Part shown: in pieces, positions 27,416-34,289 of the stretch
Layout: the number at the start of each line of letters is the position of its first letter
Numbering within the stretch: the first letter of the stretch is position 1
From: Acholeplasmataceae bacterium
GTDB lineage: Bacteria; Bacillota_I; Bacilli_A; Acholeplasmatales; UBA5453
Assembly: GCA_028685975.1 (NCBI GenBank)
Contig: JAQUCY010000004.1
Span: 1-34,289 of the forward strand
Direction of reading: 5' to 3'
DNA: 34,289 bases
Translations under genes and position numbers: made by a program
The notes under the pieces: generated by a model
The model's input: only the letters and a program-made list of their open reading frames with translations
The model's database searches: none
Told to the model about the DNA's origin: nothing

Positions 27416-28636
27416 ATGAAAACACAAAAAGAAGTAAGAAAAAGACATTATATAATCACAAGAATGGTTCGACCATTTATTTGGCTATATTTTAAAATGG
27501 TCTATCGATTAAAAATAAATGTCCCACGTGTTTATAAAAAAGATGGTCCTTTTGTTGTATTAGCGAATCATACTGTTAACCCTGATCCTATTATTATGAG
27601 TATGTCTTTTCCTTTTCATTTATACTATATTGCCTCTGAACAAATCTTTAATTTGGGTTTTATTTCACGTTTCCTAAACTATGCAGTTAACCCGATAAGA
27701 AAATCTAAATCAGTTTCTGATATTAACACCATTAGAAAATTAAAAAGAATCGTAAAAGAAGAAGGAAGCATTGGCATATTCCCTGAAGGAAATACCACTT
27801 ATGATGGCATTACGGCAACAATCCATCCCTCTACCGCAAAATTAATCAAGATGTTGAAATTACCTGTATTGATTTTAAACACAAAAGGATTATATCTCAC
27901 TTATCCAAGATGGGCTGTATTTAGAAAAAAGGGTAGAAGTGAAATTTATTTAAAAAAACGTCTTGAAGTAACTGATTATGAAAACTTAACTGATGATGAG
28001 CTGTATAAAGTTTTAATTGATAATTTACATGTTGACGCAATTCAAGATCAAGAAACATCTAATATATTATTCAAAGGAAAAAATATTGCAGTTGGTTTAC
28101 AAAGAATGATTTTTATTGATTTAGAAAAAAAGATTCCCTTTGTAACCTACACAACAGGAAATAAACTTAAGAGCACTATGAGTGATTTTGAATTGATTTA
28201 TCAAACCAATGGAAAACTACTAACTAAAGATAACAAAGAGATAACTTTAAATGAATTAAATAATCAAGTAAAAATTGCTTACTATGAGTATTATCGAACG
28301 TCACCAATTCAGCATTTGTTTGTAGAAAATGTTGAAATGATTGAGTCGTTGCCAACTAAAAAAATATCGCATGGAGAAGTAGAACTAAACTTAAGAAAAG
28401 ATTCACTTTATTTTACTGGCGAAAATGGCGTTATTACTTGGCATTTTGATGATATAACTAATATTGCCATTCAGGGAAAAAGACAAATCATAATTTATAT
28501 GTCAAACAAGACATATTTAATTAGATTAGATTTATCTTCAAGTCCTTATAAATACTTATTAACATATCAGATATATAACTATATGAAATCTGGAGGAACT
28601 AATATCGATGAACACCTTTCAAAACTCGGCCTTTGA
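27416..28636 (+). CDS. PlsC-type 1-acyl-glycerol-3-phosphate acyltransferase with extra C-terminal region
   Basis: NHTVNPD (HX4D) and IFPEGNTT (FPEG) motifs; ~190 aa C-terminal extension. Confidence 0.87.
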   Translation: MKTQKEVRKRHYIITRMVRPFIWLYFKMVYRLKINVPRVYKKDGPFVVLANHTVNPDPIIMSMSFPFHLYYIASEQIFNLGFISRFLNYAVNPIRKSKSVSDINTIRKLKRIVKEEGSIGIFPEGNTTYDGITATIHPSTAKLIKMLKLPVLILNTKGLYLTYPRWAVFRKKGRSEIYLKKRLEVTDYENLTDDELYKVLIDNLHVDAIQDQETSNILFKGKNIAVGLQRMIFIDLEKKIPFVTYTTGNKLKSTMSDFELIYQTNGKLLTKDNKEITLNELNNQVKIAYYEYYRTSPIQHLFVENVEMIESLPTKKISHGEVELNLRKDSLYFTGENGVITWHFDDITNIAIQGKRQIIIYMSNKTYLIRLDLSSSPYKYLLTYQIYNYMKSGGTNIDEHLSKLGL

Positions 28637-30062
28637 GTCATGGGCACTAATTATTGGGTTTGCAGTAGTAGCGTTAATGATGATGTTTGGAAACATTATT
28701 AGAAGAAAAGTAAAGTTTTTTAGAAACTTATTATTTCCAACAGCCATCATTGCAGGTTTTTTAGGTTTGGGTATTAAATATTTAGTCTATTATCTGCCAG
28801 AATTAATCAATTTATTCAATGAAGGTTATACTAGTAGTTTTACTGAAGGTATTAAGCCACTTGTGGAAAATTTCAACTGGTTTTTACAAGGGATAACCTA
28901 CCATGCCTTGGCATTAGGGTTTATTGCGATGGGGTTGAAAACCGTAAAAGATACTAAAACCAGTAAAATTAAAGGAAAACCCTTTAAAACTGGTTTATTG
29001 ATAGTTAATACTTATTTACTCCAAGGGATAATTGGTTTGACCATTACAATTGGGTTAGCTTATGTTTTTGAAAACCTAGTCCCATATGCTGGTTTACTAT
29101 TACCAATGGGATTTGGGCAAGGCCCTGGACAAGCAAATAATATTGGGTCTATATTTGAAACTCAAGGATTTATTGGAGGACAAACATATGGACTTGCAAT
29201 AGCAACAATAGGATTTGTATGGGCATCGGTAGGTGGTATTTACTATATAAATAAACGTGCCAAAGAAGGAAAACTTACTAGAGTAGGCGAAACTAAATCT
29301 AAAATTATCACAACTACAGATGTAGAAACACCGGAGGAGATTCCTGTATCTGAGGCAATTGATAAAATGAGTGTTCAAATTATTTTTATTGTCGTGACGT
29401 ACGCATTTGCATATCTATTTATGTTATTGATTACTAAACTAATTGGAGCTGAAAGTGATTTTGCCAAAAGTATGACGGGGTTAATTTGGGGTTTTAACTT
29501 TATATTTGCCATGTTGTTTGCAATTATTTTTAAACAAGGCTTAAAGTTTGTTGTCAAAAAACGATGGATGAAACGTAAATATACCAACGAATATATGTTA
29601 AATCGAATTTCGGGTGTTTTGTTTGATTTTATGGTCTGTGCATCATTGATGAGTATTAATGTAGAAAGTCTTGCCAATCCTGGTTTATTAGTTTCTTTAT
29701 TAATTATTACCACAGTAGGAAGCATATTGACTTATTTCTATTTGTTATATACAACAAAAGAAATTTATCCAGAATACCGAGATGAGGCTTTCGCAACCAT
29801 GTTTGGAAACCTAACTGGGACAGCACCAAATGGGATTGCCTTATTAAGAGAAATTGATCCTAACTTTGAATCACCAGCAGCTGATGATTTAGTAACTGGT
29901 TCATCAACTGCAGTCATGTTTGGTGCGCCAATATTGATAATTACCGGTATCATTTACTTACCACAGTGGTATTACTTATGGGGCTCATTTGTAGCGCTCA
30001 TTATTTTCTTTATTGTTTTTAATTATTTTATGTTAAGGAAACCTAAAAAAACTAAAGTTTAA
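28608..30062 (+). CDS. gltS: Sodium/glutamate symporter GltS family
   Basis: MGFGQGPGQANNIGSIFETQGFIGGQTYGLAIATIGFVWASVGG; polytopic membrane protein. Confidence 0.85.
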   Translation: MNTFQNSAFESWALIIGFAVVALMMMFGNIIRRKVKFFRNLLFPTAIIAGFLGLGIKYLVYYLPELINLFNEGYTSSFTEGIKPLVENFNWFLQGITYHALALGFIAMGLKTVKDTKTSKIKGKPFKTGLLIVNTYLLQGIIGLTITIGLAYVFENLVPYAGLLLPMGFGQGPGQANNIGSIFETQGFIGGQTYGLAIATIGFVWASVGGIYYINKRAKEGKLTRVGETKSKIITTTDVETPEEIPVSEAIDKMSVQIIFIVVTYAFAYLFMLLITKLIGAESDFAKSMTGLIWGFNFIFAMLFAIIFKQGLKFVVKKRWMKRKYTNEYMLNRISGVLFDFMVCASLMSINVESLANPGLLVSLLIITTVGSILTYFYLLYTTKEIYPEYRDEAFATMFGNLTGTAPNGIALLREIDPNFESPAADDLVTGSSTAVMFGAPILIITGIIYLPQWYYLWGSFVALIIFFIVFNYFMLRKPKKTKV

Positions 30063-30082
30063 AATATAAAACAATAAAAAAT

Positions 30083-30108
30083 AATTAAGTGTAGAATCTA
30101 CATTAATT
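30083..30108. promoter_or_regulatory. Imperfect palindrome overlapping a -35 box, candidate operator
   Basis: AATTAA-g-TGTAGA-a-TCTACA-TTAATT. Confidence 0.5.
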
Positions 30109-30135
30109 GACAGATACGCAAATAAATTGTAGAAT
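30107..30135 (+). promoter_or_regulatory. Sigma-A promoter for CBS-domain gene
   Basis: TTGACA (30107-30112), 17 nt spacer, TAGAAT (30130-30135). Confidence 0.75.
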
Positions 30136-30168
30136 AGTACCGTTATAAAATGGAGGAATTAAAAAGAA

Positions 30169-30237
30169 ATGGAAGATATTCCAAGTTATAGGTGTTCCAA
30201 GAAATATATACTTAAGCGTGGTTACACCATATGTTAG
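30169..30237 (+). CDS. Putative 22-aa leader peptide MEDIPSYRCSKKYILKRGYTIC
   Basis: ATG 12 nt after GGAGG (30152-30156); its stop TAG overlaps the ATG of the downstream gene (ATGTTAG). Confidence 0.4.
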   Translation: MEDIPSYRCSKKYILKRGYTIC

Positions 30238-31562
30238 TTAATATTATATTGATCGTCGTGCTAATATTAATTAATGGTGTGTTTGCCGCAAGTGAATCTG
30301 CATTAGTCGCGATTAATCATAATAGATTAAGGGGCGATGTTGAAAAAGCAAACAAACGAGCAATTAAAACAAGTAAATTTGCACATAATCCAACTAATTT
30401 TTTATCAACAATTCAAATAGGTATTACATTTATTGGGTTTATTAACGCAATAATTGTTAGCGATTCATTTACTGACAAAATTGTAAATTATTTCTTAACA
30501 GTTGTTACTATTGATCCATCTGTATTGAGACCTATTGTGACAGTATTATTGACCTTGTTATTAACATATTTCCAAGTGGTGTTAGGAGAACTTGTTCCAA
30601 AACGAATTGCGATGCGTTACCCACGTAAAGTTAGTTATATGTTTATTGGTTTAAATAGCTTTTTGAGTGTAGTAATGAAACCACTGGTTTGGTTACTTAC
30701 ATCAAGTGCCAACTTAATTATTAAAATATTAGGTATTAATATCAATGATGCCGAGGATAGATATAGTGAGCAAGAAATTCGATTAATGATCGATGCGGGT
30801 AAAAAAACCGGTACTATTGATGAAACTGAAAGTGAAATGATTGAAAACATTTTCGAATGGGATGATACAGTTGTTTCTGAAATTATGACACATAGAACCG
30901 AAATATTAGCGATTAATATTGAAGCTACCAAAAATGAAGTTCTCAACATTGTTGCTAAAGAAAGATTTACTCGATTTCCTATCTATGAGGATAGTATAGA
31001 TAATATTGTAGGAACGATTCACTCAAAAGATTTACTTGCATATCTTGATCACATGAATAAACAAGCGTTTGATTTAAAGAAATTAGTAAGAAAAGCAATA
31101 TTTATTCCTGAAAGAAAAATAGTTTCTGAACTATTTGTAGAAATGAAACAAACTAAACAACATATTGCGATTGTCATTGATGAGTTTGGTGGAACTGCTG
31201 GGATGGTTACTATGGAAGATATTTTAGAACAAATAGTAGGGAATATCTTTGACGAGTATGATGATATAATTGAAGAAATTAAGTATTTAGGTGAAGGCAT
31301 TTATGAAGTCGACGGATTATCGAACCTAGAAAATGTTGAATATACCTTAAAAATTGATTTACCTTATGATGAGTATGATACATTGAGTGGTTTTATGATA
31401 GGCAAACTTAAAAGGTTTCCTAGAAAAGGAGAGAAACCCGAAATTATCTATAATGGTTATAGTTTTAAGGCAATTGATTTAGACACCAAAGTCATTAATC
31501 GTGTCTTAGTGACTAAACTAGATAACAATAATTTATCGACTGACACACTAGAAGTTTTATAA
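30231..31562 (+). CDS. DUF21/CBS-pair/CorC_HlyC (hemolysin family) membrane protein
   Basis: NGVFAASESALVAINHNRLRG, ELVPKRIAMRYP, VSEIMTHRTEI, VVIDEFGGTAGMVTMEDILEQIVGNIFDEYD. Confidence 0.95.
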   Translation: MLVNIILIVVLILINGVFAASESALVAINHNRLRGDVEKANKRAIKTSKFAHNPTNFLSTIQIGITFIGFINAIIVSDSFTDKIVNYFLTVVTIDPSVLRPIVTVLLTLLLTYFQVVLGELVPKRIAMRYPRKVSYMFIGLNSFLSVVMKPLVWLLTSSANLIIKILGININDAEDRYSEQEIRLMIDAGKKTGTIDETESEMIENIFEWDDTVVSEIMTHRTEILAINIEATKNEVLNIVAKERFTRFPIYEDSIDNIVGTIHSKDLLAYLDHMNKQAFDLKKLVRKAIFIPERKIVSELFVEMKQTKQHIAIVIDEFGGTAGMVTMEDILEQIVGNIFDEYDDIIEEIKYLGEGIYEVDGLSNLENVEYTLKIDLPYDEYDTLSGFMIGKLKRFPRKGEKPEIIYNGYSFKAIDLDTKVINRVLVTKLDNNNLSTDTLEVL

Positions 31563-31575
31563 AATAAAAATGTAA

Positions 31576-31614
31576 AAAAACCCTTAAATTATTCTTACTA
31601 AGGGTTTTTATTTT
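31576..31614. terminator. Bidirectional terminator between convergent genes
   Basis: AAAAACCCTTA (31576-31586) / TAAGGGTTTTT (31599-31609). Confidence 0.8.
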
Positions 31615-31627
31615 ATTGAAGTGTCGG

Positions 31628-32344
31628 TTATTCGTGATCTCTTTCTGTCAGCAAAGGTTCTTTTTGTTCGTGTTTTTTTAGAAAAACAAAGGCGACAATT
31701 GCAACTGCGAATGAACCAGCTGCTCCGATTAATAGGTCTAACATCGTATCTAATAACCCATAATCTTGAGGGTAAAACGTACTGGTGCTTGTCCATTGGT
31801 AGCGTTGCATATTTGTTGGATTACTCATCAAATTAAATGTGAGAACATCGGCCAAAAATTCATAAAATTCCCAAAATACTAATAGTGTTGTAGAAAATGT
31901 GAAGGAAAATAGAACTATGAACAAAGCTGGAATGGTTTGATTTTTCTTTTTCGCGACACATCCGCTGTAAATATAGACACTTTCAAAAGCTACGAGTGCT
32001 AAAACAACACCACTAATCATATGAACTAACTTATCATAACCTCCAACAGTTTCATAAAACTCTTGAATGAAACCTAACACAATGGATGCGAATAAGAAAA
32101 TTAAAACTAAAATTTCAATCCAGTTTTTAAATCTAAAATTATACTTTTCTTTTAAATATTTTGGAATACTCATTAAGGCAATTGCTAATACGGATAAGAA
32201 TACATTATTAACAGCGTTATCTCTAGAAGTCATCGATAAGTCTAAAAAAATACCTAGTATAGAAGCGATCAATTCTAAAGAAGCAATTATAACAAATAAA
32301 TAGTAATAGAAATTCGGATTTTTCAATAAGTTCTTTTTCATCAT
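31628..32344 (-). CDS. DUF2238/YjdF-like integral membrane protein
   Basis: YDKLVHMISGVVLALVAFE, VFWEFYEFLADVL, DYGLLDTMLDLLIGAAGSF. Confidence 0.7.
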   Translation of the reverse strand: MMKKNLLKNPNFYYYLFVIIASLELIASILGIFLDLSMTSRDNAVNNVFLSVLAIALMSIPKYLKEKYNFRFKNWIEILVLIFLFASIVLGFIQEFYETVGGYDKLVHMISGVVLALVAFESVYIYSGCVAKKKNQTIPALFIVLFSFTFSTTLLVFWEFYEFLADVLTFNLMSNPTNMQRYQWTSTSTFYPQDYGLLDTMLDLLIGAAGSFAVAIVAFVFLKKHEQKEPLLTERDHE

Positions 32345-32583
32345 ACCTCACTTGAAAGACGTATAGAGATAATATCATATTTTCATTAGTTTAACAAATG
32401 CATATCACAGTAAAACTGGGGAGATTTATTTTAAATAAAATGAGTTAAATAATAGCTTGTTTGTCTTAAATTATAATGAAATGATCCATGGATAATATTG
32501 TTAGGATTACTTTCGATGCGTATAAATTGATGGATGTTTACCTGTTTTTTTTGGATTATTTTACTAATAACTCTAAATAAAAT

Positions 32584-32609
32584 GAAAAAAATCACCATTT
32601 TATGGTGAT
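32584..32609 (-). terminator. Terminator of the BadF-type kinase gene (minus strand)
   Basis: On minus strand ATCACCA-TAAAA-TGGTGAT followed by TTTTTT. Confidence 0.6.
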
Positions 32610-32708
32610 ATAATATTATATTAATAAAGCACTATTAAATAATAATAAAATCATTATTAATGCATATATTTATAGGTAATAACATACGTGATATACACTT
32701 TTTATTGG

Positions 32709-33632
32709 TTATTTATGAGAATGAATTAAAGCTAATTGCGCTGCTGCATAAGCTGGATCAATTTTAGGCTCTGTTATTTTTATAGTTGGAATCATTTCAT
32801 TTAGTGATCTATGAAGTGAAGATTTGAAATATCCATCAACATTTCCTAAAGAACCAACTATGACTAAAACAGGGTTTTCTAATTTTAGAGTTGTTTGTAC
32901 CGCTTTTACGGCAATACTTAATTCATAAACTGCATTGTTACAAATGTTTTGTGCATATGGATTACCTAAATCGGCGTGTTTTGTGACAAAAGGTGCTAAT
33001 CCTGCAACTTTAGTGCGTTCTGTATGCCATTTTTCTGTGATACTTTGAAGATCGCTCATGGTATGAATATTTAAATGTTTTTTTAATTCATCAGTAAAAG
33101 GAGTATCTTCGTGTCTATGGTCAAGCGCTCTTGAAATAGATCTTAAAGCGTTCATTCCTAAATCATAACTACTCCCTAAATCGCCTTCTTTATAACCCAT
33201 TCCCCCAGCTTTGTGTGTTTCACCACTAAGGTTTTTACCGTAAGCAACCATGCCGGTACCAGCTATTAAGGTTATCCCTTCGTCAAACAACAGACCGCTT
33301 GCCAATGCATTCTCGGCATCACTTTCACCAATTAGTAAAGTGTTTTTGTCGACACCTTGTAGTTTCTTTAATATTTCTATCAGTCTTAGTTTGTCGTTGT
33401 TGTGAAAAATACCGCCTAAACCCGCAAAAACACTTTTAAAGAGAACTTCTTTATAGGCATTTAATTTAAAAAAATCAGTTAAAGCTGAACTTATATTTTT
33501 AAAAGTTATTTCTTCAGAAACAGTATCTAAACTAGAAGGGCCTGAAGTATTTTCGTAAAGTATATTCAAACTTTCATCAATGACCATCACTTTTGTCTTA
33601 GTTCCGCCACCGTCGATTCCTAAGTAAAACAT
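32709..33632 (-). CDS. BadF/BadG/BcrA/BcrD ATPase family kinase (N-acetylglucosamine kinase-like)
   Basis: YLGIDGGGTKTKVMVIDE, SVFAGLGG, LIAGTGMVAYG, AGGMGYKEGDLGSSYDLG. Start may be 33641 or 33632; the latter fits GGGTGATG as SD. Confidence 0.9.
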   Translation of the reverse strand: MFYLGIDGGGTKTKVMVIDESLNILYENTSGPSSLDTVSEEITFKNISSALTDFFKLNAYKEVLFKSVFAGLGGIFHNNDKLRLIEILKKLQGVDKNTLLIGESDAENALASGLLFDEGITLIAGTGMVAYGKNLSGETHKAGGMGYKEGDLGSSYDLGMNALRSISRALDHRHEDTPFTDELKKHLNIHTMSDLQSITEKWHTERTKVAGLAPFVTKHADLGNPYAQNICNNAVYELSIAVKAVQTTLKLENPVLVIVGSLGNVDGYFKSSLHRSLNEMIPTIKITEPKIDPAYAAAQLALIHSHK

Positions 33633-33850
33633 TATCATCACCCATACAATTTTAACATGAAATGATTATTTTCCAACAATCAAATTGAAAATGCTTTGAC
33701 TTAAATGATATAAAATGACAATTGAGATTAATAGTATCCTTTCGCCTTTATTTATATAAATAAAGGAGTAAAATCGACAGTTATTAAAAATGAATATTGT
33801 TTTTGTAAAAACATTTTTATTTGCTAAGATATATTTAAGGAGTGAATGTT

Positions 33851-34289
33851 ATGAAGAAGATTTTTACTGGTTTATTATTAACTGGGTTGATATTTCTTGT
33901 AGCTTGTAAGAAAGACCCACAAGAAGATATTAACAAACAAGCTGAAGATCCTGCAATAGATAAGATACTTGTTATTGGCAATAGTTTTAGTAATGATGCC
34001 TTAACTTATTTTTATGATATTGTGAAAGACAATGAAATAAAACCCAATTTAATCTTGGGTCACTTAGACATTGGCGGATCAAGTTTAGAAACACATAGGG
34101 TTAACGCATTAACAGATTATTCAAACTATAACTATCAAAAAACGGTTGATGGAGAAAAAACTATAATACCATTACAATCAATGAAACAAGTTTTACAAGA
34201 TGAAGCATGGGATATTGTTACTATTCAACAAGTAAGTGGAAAAAGTGGTGTTATGAATACATATAACCCTCATTTAAATGATTTAGTAG
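33851..34289 (+). CDS. DUF4886-like (SGNH-type) lipoprotein, 3' truncated by window end
   Basis: ORF open to the window end: MKKIFTGLLLTGLIFLVACKKD (lipobox) then ILVIGNSFSNDALTYFYDI; SD aaggag. Not in the supplied ORF track. Confidence 0.8.
   Translation, partial: MKKIFTGLLLTGLIFLVACKKDPQEDINKQAEDPAIDKILVIGNSFSNDALTYFYDIVKDNEIKPNLILGHLDIGGSSLETHRVNALTDYSNYNYQKTVDGEKTIIPLQSMKQVLQDEAWDIVTIQQVSGKSGVMNTYNPHLNDLV

Noticed and set aside
29100-31300. Antisense ORFs in gltS and the CBS gene (29100..29378, 29375..29725, 29765..29953, 30635..30949, 31049..31300)
   Set aside because: Overlap strongly conserved coding sequence and show biased composition typical of complementary-strand ORFs.
31608-32303. 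ORFs 31608..31796 (-), 31621..31836 (+) and 32067..32303 (+) over the DUF2238-like gene
   Set aside because: The 31628..32344 minus ORF has clear membrane-family motifs and an adjacent terminator; the others are out-of-frame or antisense shadows.
32610-32708. Short AT-rich repeats (aataataataaaatcattatt) suggesting an ncRNA or repeat element
   Set aside because: Consistent with AT-rich intergenic background; no stable GC-containing helix or repeated unit.

Overview
AT-rich, gene-dense bacterial window. Gene content suggests an Acholeplasma-like mollicute or a related Firmicute: a full FASII/ACC operon, lipoproteins with lipobox signal peptides, and TGA used as a stop codon. Main content in order: adhE; an InlB-B-repeat/LRR_5 surface lipoprotein; an alpha/beta hydrolase; a GlcD-like FAD oxidase; a minus-strand lipoprotein; an NAD(P)H-dependent FMN reductase; a metNIQ-type ABC importer; trhO-type rhodanese; a SatD-like + DUF3307-like gene pair; a ~9.7 kb tightly coupled operon accB-accC-accD-accA-fabH-fabK-fabD-fabG-fabF-fabZ-birA-bioY; a GT32-like glycosyltransferase with an ABC-2 exporter; hsp20 (minus); a PlsC-type acyltransferase with an extra C-terminal region; gltS; a DUF21/CBS/CorC-HlyC protein; a DUF2238/YjdF-like membrane protein (minus); a BadF/NAGK-type kinase (minus); and a DUF4886-like lipoprotein cut by the window end. 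I saw no tRNA, rRNA, CRISPR or mobile element. The most interesting items are (i) the SatD/DUF3307 pair, where SatD carries cyclase/GGDEF-palm-like motifs and the partner has His/Asp residues in predicted membrane segments, (ii) a CIRCE-like operator containing the -35 box of hsp20, (iii) a 22-codon leader ORF overlapping the start of the CBS-domain gene, (iv) a probably leaderless glycosyltransferase gene, and (v) the all-in-one ACC/FASII/biotin operon that uses FabK and contains no acpP. Family assignments come from motif recognition in the supplied translations; no database search was run.
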